This document shows positions 6,463-13,895 of a stretch of DNA of 13,895 nt, in pieces. Within the stretch, counting starts at the first letter, position 1. Every line of letters starts with the position of its first letter. Location of the stretch: contig JAEWJG010000247.1 in the NCBI GenBank assembly GCA_023386675.1, positions 1-13,895 on the forward strand. Reading direction: 5' to 3'. The position numbers were made by a program, and so were the translations under genes. The stretch comes from Actinomycetes bacterium (GTDB taxonomy: Bacteria; Actinomycetota; Actinomycetes; Actinomycetales; Microbacteriaceae). Under the pieces are notes generated by a model. That model saw nothing but the letters and a program-made list of their open reading frames with translations, did no database searches and had not been told where the DNA came from.

Positions 6463-7815
6463 TTACTCGAGGTAGTCGCGCAGCGACTGCGACCGCGACG
6501 GGTGGCGCAGCTTCGCCATCGTCTTCGACTCGATCTGACGGATGCGCTCGCGCGTCACGCCGAAGGTGTCGCCGATCTGGTCGAGCGTCTTCGGCATCCC
6601 GTCGCCGAGTCCGAAGCGCATGCGGATCACGCCCGCCTCGCGCTCCGACAGCGAGTCGAGCAGGCTCTCCAGCTGCTTCTGCAGCATGGTGAAGCCGACC
6701 GCGTCCGCCGGGACGACGGCCTCGGTGTCCTCGATCAGGTCTCCGAACTCGCTGTCGCCGTCCTCACCCAGCGGGGTGTGGAGGGAGATGGGCTCTCGAC
6801 CGTACTTCTGGACCTCGATGACCTTCTCCGGGGTCATGTCGAGTTCCTTCGACAGCTCTTCCGGGGTGGGCTCGCGGCCCAGGTCCTGCAGCATCTGACG
6901 CTGCACGCGGGCCAGCTTGTTGATGACCTCGACCATGTGAACCGGGATGCGGATGGTGCGCGCCTGGTCGGCCATGGCGCGCGTGATCGCCTGTCGGATC
7001 CACCACGTCGCGTAGGTCGAGAACTTGAAGCCCTTCGTGTAGTCGAACTTCTCGACGGCACGGATGAGGCCCAGGTTGCCCTCCTGGATCAGGTCGAGGA
7101 ACTGCATGCCGCGGCCGGTGTAGCGCTTGGCGAGAGACACGACGAGGCGCAGGTTGGCGCCGAGCAGGTGGCTCTTGGCGCGCTGACCGTCGCGGGCGAC
7201 CCACTTCAGCTCGCGCTCGAGCTCCTTGCTGAGGTTCGGCGTGTTGGCCAGCTTGTCCTCGGCGAACAGCCCGGCCTCGATCCGCATGGCGAGCTCGACC
7301 TCTTCTGCCGCGTTCAGCAGCGGGACCTTACCGATCTGCTTCAGGTAGTCCTTGACCGGGTCGGCGGTCGCGCCGGTGATCGTCGACGAGTAGACGGGGA
7401 TGTCGTCCTCTTCGTCGACGGCGCGCAGCACGAGCGCGTCGGTCGGGAGGGGTACGTCGGCCGCCGCCGCCAGCGCCGCGGGGGCCTTGCTCTCGGTGTC
7501 GGGCTCGGCGTCCTCGTCGGCGTCGCCCTCGGCGTCGTCCGCCTCGGTCTCGTCGGTCGCCACGGCGTCGTCCGTGCCCTCTTCCTCGTCGATCTCGACC
7601 TCGGCGTCGTCGTCGAGCTCTTCGTCGTCGTCGGACGCCTTCGCGGACTGCTTCTTCGCAGCGGTCGCCTTCGTCTTCGCGGGGGCCTTGGCCGCCGTCT
7701 TCTTGGCCGGAGCCTTCTTCGCGGCCGGCTTCTTCGTCTCCTCCGCCGCGGCGGTCACGGTCTCGTCGACCTCGACCTCCGCTTCGCGGGTCTTCGTTGC
7801 TGCACGGGTTGCCAT
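6463..7815 (-). CDS. sigA: Primary sigma factor SigA/RpoD
   Basis: The housekeeping sigma-70 factor (group 1), 450 aa, which directs RNA polymerase to -35/-10 promoters. The N-terminus has a Lys/Ala/Pro stretch (28-60) followed by a very acidic stretch (61-108), as in actinobacterial SigA/HrdB proteins. Region 1.2 starts near [16 protein letters not shown] (152-167). Region 2 holds [26 protein letters not shown] (221-246) and [18 protein letters not shown] (264-281), the melting and -10 recognition segment. Region 3 is 282-385. Region 4.2 has [19 protein letters not shown] (411-429), the -35 helix-turn-helix. The ATG at 7815 is preferred because AAAGGTG lies 5 nt upstream; an in-frame ATG at 7830 would put that SD inside the gene. 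The gene is followed after 4 nt by the murT-like gene, so a shared transcript is likely. Confidence 0.97.
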   Translation of the reverse strand: MATRAATKTREAEVEVDETVTAAAEETKKPAAKKAPAKKTAAKAPAKTKATAAKKQSAKASDDDEELDDDAEVEIDEEEGTDDAVATDETEADDAEGDADEDAEPDTESKAPAALAAAADVPLPTDALVLRAVDEEDDIPVYSSTITGATADPVKDYLKQIGKVPLLNAAEEVELAMRIEAGLFAEDKLANTPNLSKELERELKWVARDGQRAKSHLLGANLRLVVSLAKRYTGRGMQFLDLIQEGNLGLIRAVEKFDYTKGFKFSTYATWWIRQAITRAMADQARTIRIPVHMVEVINKLARVQRQMLQDLGREPTPEELSKELDMTPEKVIEVQKYGREPISLHTPLGEDGDSEFGDLIEDTEAVVPADAVGFTMLQKQLESLLDSLSEREAGVIRMRFGLGDGMPKTLDQIGDTFGVTRERIRQIESKTMAKLRHPSRSQSLRDYLE

Positions 7816-8029
7816 GTGAACACCTTTCATACCAAGCGGAGGAGGGCCGGGATCCTGACGGCCGAGCCTGGCTCAGGGTTGCGTGCGGACACTACTAAGA
7901 CCCAAGTCAAGTCCGGGTGGTTGCGCCGGGCATCGTCGAATGCTCCGGCCCCGGGACATGAATGGGTCCAGACGTCAATTATTGCACGTTCCACGTGAGC
8001 CCCCGACCACTACCGGCCATTTCGGAGCC
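7816..8029 (-). promoter_or_regulatory. Upstream region of sigA with candidate promoter elements
   Basis: This 214-nt gap separates the MFS stop from the sigA start, both on the minus strand, and holds no convincing gene. TAGTGT (7894-7889) is a possible -10, with CCGGAC 16 nt upstream. A better -35 match, TTGACT (7910-7905), is only 10 nt from TAGTGT and does not pair with it. Further up is TGCAATAAT (7986-7978), which fits an extended -10. No clear terminator for the MFS gene is visible, so read-through into sigA is possible. Confidence 0.35.
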
Positions 8030-9358
8030 CTACAGCGCTTCGTGCCCGCCGCGCCTCCTCCACGCTCCGACCAGTGCAACCCAGAGAGGGGCTACTTCTA
8101 TTCCCTCGTCCTCGCGCAGACGGCGGCGCGTCCGGCGGCGGGCGTGGATGAGGAAGCCCACGCCGATGCCGACGATCACGTACTGGATGGCGAACGCCCA
8201 GCGGAAGTGGTCCAGCTGGTAGAGCTGCGCTTCCGCATCGCTCGTGGCCTGCACGTCGAGCGCGACGCCGATCAGGAACATCATCACGAAGCTGGCGAGG
8301 AAGCCGCCGACGTTCACGATGCCGTTCGCCGAACCGAGGCTGCGGAGCGGGTTGAAGGTGCGGGCGAAGTCGAAGCCGATCAGCGACCCGGGGCCGCCGA
8401 TCCCGATGGCGGCGATCAGCACGACGATCGTCCACATCGGCGGCTTGCCCGGCCAGAGGAGCACCAGCGTCCACGCCGCAGCCATCAGGGCGACGATCCC
8501 GAGAACCAGGTTGCTGCGCCGCAGCGGGAAGCGCGCAGTCAGGATGCCCAGGATCGGGCCGGAGATCAGGCCGGCGCCGACCAGCACCGTGAGTAGAGCG
8601 GATGCGGCCGCGGGCTGGATGCCGATCGCGAAGACGAGGAAAGGGATGCCCCACATCAGGCTGAACACGGTGCCGGAGGACTGCGTCACGAAGTGGGACC
8701 AGAAACCGAGTTGCGTGCCGGGCCGGGTGAGGCTGACCCGGAGCTGGCGGAGGGAGTCGGACCACGTCGCCGGCCGCGGCCCCTCACTGGCGCCGACCGG
8801 GCGGTCGGTGACGCCGACGACGATGCCGATCAGCGCGACGACCGAGAGCGACGCGGCGGAGAGGAAGGCGACGGTCCAGCCCGAGAGGTGCAGGAGGAGC
8901 GCGAAGGGGACGGCGGACAGCACCTGGCCCAGCTGCCCGACATTGCCGATCCACTGGGACAGCTGCGGGACGATGCGGCCGCGGAACCAGGAGTTCACCA
9001 GCCGCATGAGAGAGGTGAAGACGGTGGCGTCCCCCGCACCGACGAGGATGCGGCCGAGGATGGCGATGGCGATGCTGGGCGCGAGGGCGACGGCCACCTG
9101 TCCGACCACCATGAGAGCGGTGCCGACCAGCATCAGGACGCGGGAGCCGATCCGGTCGATCAGCACGCCGACCGGGACCTGCATCCCCGCGTAGACGATG
9201 AGCTGCACGACGGCCAGCGTGGAGAGGACCGACGCCGAGACGTGGAAGCGGTCTGTCGCAGCGACGCCCGCGACCCCGATCGTGGTGCGCTGCATGACGG
9301 CGATCAGGTAGGCGAAGACGCCGATCCCGTAGACGAACCAGGAGCGACGCGAATTCAC
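8030..9358 (-). CDS. MFS transporter
   Basis: A 442-aa integral membrane permease of the major facilitator superfamily, a normal length for 12 helices. Hydrophobic segments run through the protein, for example FVYGIGVFAYLIAV near residue 8, LSTLAVVQLIVYAG near 45 and WTIVVLIAAIGIG near 300. The loop after helix 2 reads GVLIDRIGSR, the MFS motif A pattern (GxxxDRxGxR). The middle loop is hydrophilic (TDRPVGASEGPRPATWSDS), and the C-terminal tail is Arg-rich and cytosolic. The substrate cannot be told; sugar-phosphate or anion permease-like proteins and drug exporters are all possible. The GTG start has AGGA 7 nt upstream. It lies 59 nt downstream of the PAC2 gene on the same strand, probably in one transcription unit, and upstream of sigA. 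Confidence 0.88.
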   Translation of the reverse strand: MNSRRSWFVYGIGVFAYLIAVMQRTTIGVAGVAATDRFHVSASVLSTLAVVQLIVYAGMQVPVGVLIDRIGSRVLMLVGTALMVVGQVAVALAPSIAIAILGRILVGAGDATVFTSLMRLVNSWFRGRIVPQLSQWIGNVGQLGQVLSAVPFALLLHLSGWTVAFLSAASLSVVALIGIVVGVTDRPVGASEGPRPATWSDSLRQLRVSLTRPGTQLGFWSHFVTQSSGTVFSLMWGIPFLVFAIGIQPAAASALLTVLVGAGLISGPILGILTARFPLRRSNLVLGIVALMAAAWTLVLLWPGKPPMWTIVVLIAAIGIGGPGSLIGFDFARTFNPLRSLGSANGIVNVGGFLASFVMMFLIGVALDVQATSDAEAQLYQLDHFRWAFAIQYVIVGIGVGFLIHARRRTRRRLREDEGIEVAPLWVALVGAWRRRGGHEAL

Positions 9359-9417
9359 CCCACGATCCTACGCCCGGCTATGGATGTGCTCCGCGCGGGC
9401 GGGACACCGGTGTGCGC

Positions 9418-10347
9418 TCAGCGGTCGCCGCGGCCGTTCTCCTCGTCGCCGTGACGGCGGAAGGCGAGGAAGTTCTCCAGCTCGGCAGCGATCTCGTCGG
9501 CGGTCGGGAGCTCGCCGTCGCTGTCGGTCAGCGGCGAGCGCAGCTGCGTGTCCTCCATGTAGGAGTCGTGCCGCTCCTCCAGCGTGCCGACCAGGCGGCC
9601 GAGCTCGGTGTTGCCCGCGACCTGCTCGTCGATGTTCGCGATGAAGTCGCGGTCCTCCTGGCGGAGCCGGTCGGTCGGGAAGATCAGCCCGGTCGCCGCG
9701 CTGATCGAGTCGAGGGCGGCGACGGCCGCGGCCGGGTACTCGGTGTCGGCGAGGTAGTGCGGGATGAGCAGGATGAAGCCGGCGATCGGGTACGACAGCT
9801 GCTGCAGGCGGTACTCGAGCAGGTGCAGGGCGTTGGCAGGCACCTGGGTGTGCGGCTTCCAGATGGACATGGAGTCGATGAGGTCTTGCCGGTTGCCGCT
9901 CACCGTGACGCCGATGGGCCGGGTGTGCGGCACGGGCATCGGGATGGAGTGCACCCAGGTGATGCTCTTGACCTTGAACTGCTCGATCAGGCCGAGGACG
10001 GCCTCGGTGAACGCCTCCCAGCGGAAGTCGGGCTCGAAGCCGGAGAGCAGGAGGAACGGCTGGCGCAGCTCGTCGTAGGCCAGGTAGAGCTTGAGCGTGG
10101 CCGGCTGGTAGTCGGTGAGGTGGTCCTGGTCGAAGTAGATGATCGGCCGGCGCGCGCGGTAGTCGAGCAGGATGTCCGCGTCGAAGGTGGCGACGACCTC
10201 GCTGTCGAGCGTGCCGAGCAGATAGGTGCCCAGCTGGCTGACCCCGGACCCCGCGTCCGCGAAGCCGGTGAGGCCCGCGACCAGCGGCAGGCCCTCCGGC
10301 ACCGGGAGCGCCGGGTTGAGCTCGAACAGTCGACGGGGGTCTCGCAT
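9418..10347 (-). CDS. PAC2 family protein
   Basis: A 309-aa protein of the PAC2 (proteasome assembly chaperone 2-like) family common in Actinobacteria. Its biochemical role is not established there. Recognisable stretches: FELNPALPVPEGLPLVAGLTGFADAG (8-33), YLLGTLDSEVVATFDADILLDYRARRP (42-68), DQDHLTDYQ (73-81), SIPMPVPHTRPIGVTVSG (138-155) and GFILLIPHYLADTEYP (210-225). The C-terminus is acidic and ends in an Arg/Asp/Glu-rich tail. There is no signal peptide or clear membrane helix. It diverges from pepA across 91 nt, a pairing seen in other actinobacteria as far as I recall. No SD precedes the ATG, while TAGAGT ends exactly 6 nt before it, suggesting a leaderless message. The MFS gene follows after 59 nt. 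Confidence 0.9.
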   Translation of the reverse strand: MRDPRRLFELNPALPVPEGLPLVAGLTGFADAGSGVSQLGTYLLGTLDSEVVATFDADILLDYRARRPIIYFDQDHLTDYQPATLKLYLAYDELRQPFLLLSGFEPDFRWEAFTEAVLGLIEQFKVKSITWVHSIPMPVPHTRPIGVTVSGNRQDLIDSMSIWKPHTQVPANALHLLEYRLQQLSYPIAGFILLIPHYLADTEYPAAAVAALDSISAATGLIFPTDRLRQEDRDFIANIDEQVAGNTELGRLVGTLEERHDSYMEDTQLRSPLTDSDGELPTADEIAAELENFLAFRRHGDEENGRGDR

Positions 10348-10359
10348 AGTTCAACTCTA
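10348..10359 (-). promoter_or_regulatory. Leaderless-type -10 element before the PAC2 gene
   Basis: TAGAGT (10359-10354) is followed by 6 nt and then the ATG at 10347. A transcript starting about 7 nt past the -10 would begin at the A of the start codon. No SD or good -35 is present. Confidence 0.45.
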
Positions 10360-10426
10360 GAGCGGACCCCGTCCGGCGGCCCCGTCTGCGGCCGCTGCCG
10401 GGAACGCCCACAGCGAACACCCGCGT

Positions 10427-10438
10427 TAGGGTCGACTC
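10427..10438 (+). promoter_or_regulatory. Leaderless-type -10 element before pepA
   Basis: TAGGGT (10427-10432) is followed by 6 nt and then the pepA ATG at 10439, the same geometry as the divergent PAC2 promoter. No credible SD exists apart from this hexamer, and the -35 position (about 10404-10409) is not a match. Confidence 0.45.
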
Positions 10439-11932
10439 ATGACCGTTCCCGCGTTAATCGTGACCTCCTCCTCCACTCCCACCGCGTCGGCCGACGTGCT
10501 CGTCGTCGCCGCCAGGAACGGACGCGACGGCGTATCCGTGCTCTCCGGCGAGCGCCGGGACGAGCTGGCGCAGCAGCTCCGCGAGGTCGGCTTCGGGGGC
10601 GGCAAGGACGAGCTCGTGCGGCTTCCCGGGCGCGGGGACGGCCCCTCGCTCGCGGTGATCGGTCTGCCGGAGGACGGCGCGGACGCTCTGCGGTACGCCG
10701 CGGGAAGCGCGATCCGTCAGCTCGCCGGGACGGCCGCCGTCGCACTCGACCTGCCCGCCTCGGACGCCGAGCAGCTCGGCGCGGTCGCCGAGGGTGCGGC
10801 GCTGGGCGCCTACGCGTTCACGGAGTACCGGGAGACGAGCCGCGCGGCGGCGAAGGACCCCGTCGCGTCGATCGAGGTGCTCGGCGCCGGCCTGGCGGAC
10901 ATCGACTCCGAGGCGCTGACTGCGCGCGCGACCGCCGTCGCCGAGGCCGCGGCCCTGGTCAAGGACCTCGTGAACACCCCTCCTCTGGATCTCTACCCGC
11001 AGACGTTCGCCGAGCGCGCGTCCGAGGCCGCGTCCGACCTGCCTGTCACGGTGAAGGTCTGGGACGAGCAGGAGCTCGCCGCCGACGGCTTCGGCGGCAT
11101 CCTGGGCGTCGGCCAGGGCTCCACCCGCCCGCCGCGGCTGGTGAAGGTCACGTACGCCCCGGAGGGCGCCTCGCGCCACCTGGCCCTGGTGGGCAAGGGC
11201 ATCACCTTCGACTCCGGCGGCCTCTCGCTGAAGCCGCCGACCGGCATGGTCGGCATGAAGTACGACATGACCGGCGCCGCGACCGTGCTGGCCGTGGCCC
11301 TGGCGGCCGCCCGCCTTGCGCTCCCCGTGAAGGTCACGGCCTGGCTGTGCCTCGCCGAGAACATGCCGTCCGGCTCCGCCATCCGCCCCAACGACGTCCT
11401 GCGCATCCGCGGCGGCCGCACGGTCGAGGTGCTCAACACCGACGCGGAGGGCCGCCTTGTGCTCGCCGACGGCCTGGTCGCCGCCAGCGAGGAGCAGCCG
11501 GACGCGATCGTCGACGTCGCCACCCTGACCGGCGCCGCGATGGTCGCTCTCGGCACCCGGTACGCCGCCGTCATGGGCTCCGACGACCTCGTAGACGACG
11601 TCCTGACCGCCGCCGAGCAGACCGGCGAGCTGCTCTGGCCGATGCCGCTCCCCGGCGAGCTCCGCGCCACCATCAACTCGGACGTCGCCGACATCGCGAA
11701 CGCCAACCCGGGCAACACCGCAGGCGGCGCCCTGCTGGCCGGCGTCTTCCTCCAGGAGTTCGTCGGACGCACCGGCGACGAGGACGACGCGCCTCGCATC
11801 CCGTGGGCGCATCTCGACATCGCGGGCCCCGCGAAGAGCCCGGCCGCGCCGTACGGCTTCACGGGTAAGGGGCCGTCCGCCGTCAGCGTAAGGGCGCTCA
11901 TCCGTCTGGCCGAGAGCATTTCACGGAGGTAG
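10439..11932 (+). CDS. pepA: Leucyl aminopeptidase (M17 family)
   Basis: A cytosolic di-metal aminopeptidase that removes N-terminal residues, especially Leu, from peptides; family members form hexamers. The length, 497 aa, is typical. The N-terminal macrodomain-like part (1-165) is variable. The catalytic domain contains VNTPP (178-182), GKGITFDSGGLSLKP (252-266) with metal and active-site Lys253, Asp258 and Lys265, MKYDMTGA (273-280) with Asp276, and the M17 signature NTDAEGRL (333-340) with Asp335, Glu337 and Arg339. ANANPGNTAGGALLAGVFLQEF (about 420-442) completes the site. All expected metal ligands are present. It diverges from the PAC2 gene and is followed after 104 nt by lpdA. The ATG is supported by the N-terminal alignment and by the leaderless-type promoter 6 nt upstream. 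Confidence 0.96.
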   Translation: MTVPALIVTSSSTPTASADVLVVAARNGRDGVSVLSGERRDELAQQLREVGFGGGKDELVRLPGRGDGPSLAVIGLPEDGADALRYAAGSAIRQLAGTAAVALDLPASDAEQLGAVAEGAALGAYAFTEYRETSRAAAKDPVASIEVLGAGLADIDSEALTARATAVAEAAALVKDLVNTPPLDLYPQTFAERASEAASDLPVTVKVWDEQELAADGFGGILGVGQGSTRPPRLVKVTYAPEGASRHLALVGKGITFDSGGLSLKPPTGMVGMKYDMTGAATVLAVALAAARLALPVKVTAWLCLAENMPSGSAIRPNDVLRIRGGRTVEVLNTDAEGRLVLADGLVAASEEQPDAIVDVATLTGAAMVALGTRYAAVMGSDDLVDDVLTAAEQTGELLWPMPLPGELRATINSDVADIANANPGNTAGGALLAGVFLQEFVGRTGDEDDAPRIPWAHLDIAGPAKSPAAPYGFTGKGPSAVSVRALIRLAESISRR

Positions 11933-12036
11933 TAGGGTCGTATGGGCGGGAAAACCCGCCTATCAACACGCCTCCCGGAGCCATCCCCTCTGGGCGGCTT
12001 CGTGTCACATGATCTGATGCGCGAGGGAGTAGCTGG
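11933..12036 (+). promoter_or_regulatory. lpdA leader: candidate -10 and two hairpins
   Basis: TAGGGT (11933-11938) directly follows the pepA stop and could be a -10 giving a leader of about 90 nt. Hairpin one pairs GGCGGG (11945-11950) with CCCGCC (11955-11960) around AAAA. Hairpin two pairs GGAGCC (11977-11982) with GGCTTC (11996-12001), with an inner CCC/GGG. Neither is followed by a T-run. The lpdA SD, GAGGGAG (12023-12029), lies 7 nt before the GTG start. The first hairpin could also end pepA transcription. Confidence 0.4.
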
Positions 12037-13410
12037 GTGTCTGAGCAGAACTTTGACATTGTGGTGCTCGGCGGTGGGAGTGGAGGCTACGCAGCAGCGC
12101 TGCGTGCGGCCGAGCTCGGTTTCACCGTCGGCATGATCGAGAAGGACAAGGTCGGTGGCACCTGCCTGCACCGCGGCTGCGTCCCGACGAAGGCGCTGCT
12201 CCACGCGGCCGAGGTCGCCGATTACTCGCGGGAGTCGTCGAAGTACGGCATCGTGACCCAGCTCCAGGGCGTCGACATCAACGGTGTCACCGAGTACCGC
12301 CAGGGCATCGTCGCGAAGAAGTACAAGGGGCTGCAGGGCCTGGTGAAGGCCCGCGGCATCACCGTCATCGAGGGCGAGGGCCGCCTGGTCTCCCCGACGA
12401 CCGTGCAGGTCGGCGAGGACACCATCGTCGGCAAGAACGTCATCCTGGCTACCGGCTCCTACTCGCGTTCGCTCCCGGGTCTGGAGATCGGCGGCCGCGT
12501 GATCACCAGCGAGCAGGCACTCGAGCTCGACTTCGTCCCGAACAAGGTGGCCGTCCTCGGCGGCGGCGTCATCGGCGTCGAGTTCGCGAGCGTCTGGAAG
12601 TCCTTCGGCGCCGACGTCACCATCATCGAGGCGCTCCCCCACCTGGTCCCGAACGAGGACGAGTCGATCAGCAAGTCGCTCGAGCGCGCATTCCGCCGCC
12701 GTGGAATCGACTACAGCCTGGGTGTGCGCTTCCAGGGCGTCACCCAGAACGAGAACGGCGTGGTCGTCACCCTCGAGAACGGCAACACCATCGAGGCCGA
12801 CCTGCTGCTCGTCGCCGTGGGCCGCGGCCCGCTGACCCAGGGTCTGGGCTTCGACGAGGTCGGCGTCACCATGGACCGCGGCTTCGTCATCACCGACGAG
12901 CGCCTGCACACCAACATCCCCGGCGTCTACGCCGTCGGCGACATCGTCCCCGGCCTGCAGCTCGCGCACCGCGGCTTCCAGCAGGGCATCTTCGTCGCCG
13001 AGGAGATCGCCGGCCTGAACCCGATCGTCGTGCCCGACGTCAACATCCCCAAGGTGACCTACTGCGACCCGGAGGTCGCGTCGATCGGACTCACCGAGGC
13101 GAAGGCGGCCGAGAAGTACGGCGCCGACAGCATCACGAGCTACGACTACAGCCTCGCGGGCAACGCCCGCAGCGAGATCATCGGCACCAACGGCAGCGTG
13201 AAGGTCGTCCGCCTGAACGACGGCCCCGTGCTCGGCGTGCACATGATCGGGGCCCGCGTCGGCGAGCTCATCGGCGAGGCGCAGCTGGCCGTGAACTGGG
13301 AGGCGTACCCCGAGGACATCGCGCCGCTCATCCACGCGCACCCGACGCAGAACGAGTCGCTCGGCGAGGCCTTCCTGTACCTCTCCGGCAAGCCGCTGCA
13401 CACCCTCTAG
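12037..13410 (+). CDS. lpdA: Dihydrolipoyl dehydrogenase (E3)
   Basis: FAD-dependent E3 subunit that reoxidises dihydrolipoyl groups of the 2-oxoacid dehydrogenase complexes and passes electrons to NAD+. The length is 457 aa, typical. It has the FAD-binding fold VVLGGGSGGYAAALRAAELG (9-28), redox disulfide GGTCLHRGCVPTK with Cys43 and Cys48, the NAD-binding GGGVIGVEFASVW region after residue 170, the second FAD motif GVYAVGDIVPGLQLAHRG (about 297-314) and the C-terminal dimer-interface base HAHPTQNE with His435 and Glu440. All catalytic residues are present. The GTG start is fixed by GAGGGAG 7 nt upstream. The E2 gene follows after 78 nt, consistent with joint use in the 2-oxoglutarate and/or pyruvate dehydrogenase complex. 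A strong hairpin in that gap may tune relative expression. Confidence 0.97.
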   Translation: MSEQNFDIVVLGGGSGGYAAALRAAELGFTVGMIEKDKVGGTCLHRGCVPTKALLHAAEVADYSRESSKYGIVTQLQGVDINGVTEYRQGIVAKKYKGLQGLVKARGITVIEGEGRLVSPTTVQVGEDTIVGKNVILATGSYSRSLPGLEIGGRVITSEQALELDFVPNKVAVLGGGVIGVEFASVWKSFGADVTIIEALPHLVPNEDESISKSLERAFRRRGIDYSLGVRFQGVTQNENGVVVTLENGNTIEADLLLVAVGRGPLTQGLGFDEVGVTMDRGFVITDERLHTNIPGVYAVGDIVPGLQLAHRGFQQGIFVAEEIAGLNPIVVPDVNIPKVTYCDPEVASIGLTEAKAAEKYGADSITSYDYSLAGNARSEIIGTNGSVKVVRLNDGPVLGVHMIGARVGELIGEAQLAVNWEAYPEDIAPLIHAHPTQNESLGEAFLYLSGKPLHTL

Positions 13411-13416
13411 GACGAT

Positions 13417-13447
13417 CAGCCGGGTCCGCCGCGGGCGGACCCGGCTG
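13417..13447 (+). terminator. Strong hairpin between lpdA and the E2 gene
   Basis: A perfect 14-bp stem (13417-13430 with 13434-13447) closes on a 3-nt GCG loop just after the lpdA stop. It is not followed by a T-tract, so it fits the U-less terminators reported for actinobacteria, or a processing or stabilising hairpin between two co-expressed genes. The E2 gene has its own SD downstream. Confidence 0.6.
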
Positions 13448-13488
13448 CAATAAGCTACTGAACGATCAGGTTTGAAGGAGAAAAGCTC

Positions 13489-13895
13489 ATGAGCGAATCC
13501 GTCAGCCTCCCGGCGCTCGGCGAGAGCGTCACGGAAGGCACGGTCACCCGCTGGCTGAAGAACGTTGGCGACCGTGTCGAGGTGGACGAGCCCCTGCTCG
13601 AAGTCTCGACCGACAAGGTCGACACCGAGATCCCGTCGCCGGTCGCCGGCGTCATCGAGGAGATCCTGGTGCAGGAGGACGAGACGGTCGAGGTGGGGAC
13701 GGCGCTCGTGAAGATCGGCGACGGCTCCGGCGCGGGCGCCGAGGCTCCGGAGGCTCCGGCCGCCGAGGCCGCTCCGGCGGAGGCTGCTCCTGCCGAGGCT
13801 GCTCCTGCCGAGGCTGCTCCTGCCGAGGCTGCTCCTGCCGAGGCTGCTCCTGCCGAGCAGGCGGCTCCGGCCCAGGAGGCCCCACAGGCCGCCGC
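13489..13895 (+). CDS. sucB: 2-oxoglutarate/pyruvate dehydrogenase E2 (dihydrolipoamide acyltransferase), N-terminal part
   Basis: The 5' part (135 codons) of an E2 acyltransferase gene that runs off the window. Residues 2-78 form a lipoyl domain: [42 protein letters not shown] with the lipoylated Lys43, then [25 protein letters not shown] flexible Ala/Pro/Glu linker follows from about residue 80, including five exact EAAPA units (98-122). A second lipoyl domain or the E3-binding domain would be expected next. GAAGGAG (13474-13480) lies 8 nt before the ATG. The position after lpdA supports an E2. Whether it serves 2-oxoglutarate or pyruvate dehydrogenase cannot be told from this fragment; the lipoyl sequence suits the actinobacterial SucB type. 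Confidence 0.92.
   Translation, partial: MSESVSLPALGESVTEGTVTRWLKNVGDRVEVDEPLLEVSTDKVDTEIPSPVAGVIEEILVQEDETVEVGTALVKIGDGSGAGAEAPEAPAAEAAPAEAAPAEAAPAEAAPAEAAPAEAAPAEQAAPAQEAPQAA
13780..13854 (+). repeat. 15-bp tandem repeat, five exact copies, in the E2 linker
   Basis: The unit GAGGCTGCTCCTGCC (EAAPA) is repeated five times without a mismatch, in frame. Degenerate copies precede it (from about 13741) and a diverged one follows. The repeat uses GCT and CCT, codons scarce elsewhere in the window, where GCC/GCG and CCG/CCC dominate. The perfect identity suggests recent expansion. Confidence 0.9.

Noticed and set aside
5409..6692. Plus-strand open frame opposite murT and the end of sigA
   Set aside because: It is antisense to coding sequence with conserved motifs, and its product is a low-complexity shadow translation.
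7889..7910. TTGACT plus TAGTGT as a standard -35/-10 pair for sigA
   Set aside because: The spacing is only 10 nt, far from the 16-18 nt needed, so at most one of the two elements is used, with a different partner.
11942..12136. Small ORF of 64 codons starting just after TAGGGT
   Set aside because: It has no SD, overlaps the 5' end of lpdA in another frame, and its product looks random. The lpdA GTG with its SD explains the region better.
10993..13401. Long open frame on the minus strand spanning pepA and lpdA (about 802 codons)
   Set aside because: It covers two well-supported genes and the gap between them in antisense, shows no recognisable domain, and reflects G/C-rich codon positions.

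Overview
The window is high-GC DNA with strongly G/C-biased third codon positions, GTG starts and Shine-Dalgarno (SD) sites of the GGAGG kind. Gene content and order (a type IIA topoisomerase B subunit, a DUF7455 protein, alanine racemase genes, a MurT/GatD-like pair, the primary sigma factor with a Lys/Ala-rich and acidic N-terminus, a PAC2 protein diverging from leucyl aminopeptidase, then lpdA and an E2 gene) point to an actinobacterium, most likely Microbacteriaceae and perhaps near Leifsonia. The genus is a guess from protein sequence flavour. I see no tRNA, rRNA, CRISPR array, insertion sequence or prophage.

Layout. 23-2122 (-): topoisomerase subunit ParE. 2333-4397 (+): a DUF7455 protein and two adjacent alanine racemase-family genes. 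They converge, across a long imperfect palindrome (4404-4463), on a minus-strand block that reads sigA (7815-6463), then murT-like (6458-5184), then gatD-like (5187-4471), with a 4-nt gap and a 4-nt overlap between genes. Upstream on the same strand are an MFS transporter (8030-9358) and a PAC2 gene (9418-10347). PAC2 diverges from pepA (10439-11932, +), followed by lpdA (12037-13410) and the start of a 2-oxoacid dehydrogenase E2 gene (13489 to the window end), which is cut off inside an Ala/Pro/Glu linker made of a 15-bp tandem repeat.

The most interesting part is a cell-wall precursor region where family-defining residues are missing in a patterned way. The two alanine racemase-like proteins are complementary. 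The short one (234 aa) has lost most of the PLP barrel and has Arg at the PLP-lysine position, but keeps the C-terminal domain with the catalytic tyrosine motif. The long one (358 aa) keeps the whole barrel and the PLP lysine, but has lost about 16 residues that include that tyrosine. Alanine racemase active sites are built from the barrel of one subunit and the C-terminal domain of the other, so the pair could form an obligate heterodimer with one composite active site. Next to it, the GatD-like protein has Ala in place of the amidotransferase nucleophile Cys, and the MurT-like protein has no cysteine at all, hence no zinc ribbon. Microbacteriaceae build group B peptidoglycan, in which the alpha-carboxyl of D-Glu carries the cross-bridge instead of an amide. 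A MurT/GatD pair that no longer uses glutamine could therefore attach a bridge amino acid. That last step is inference.

The rest is housekeeping: transcription (SigA), DNA topology (ParE), peptide turnover (PepA) and 2-oxoacid oxidation (LpdA plus E2). TAGNGT hexamers precede parE, sigA, PAC2, pepA and lpdA. In PAC2 and pepA they sit exactly 6 nt before the ATG, suggesting leaderless mRNAs.
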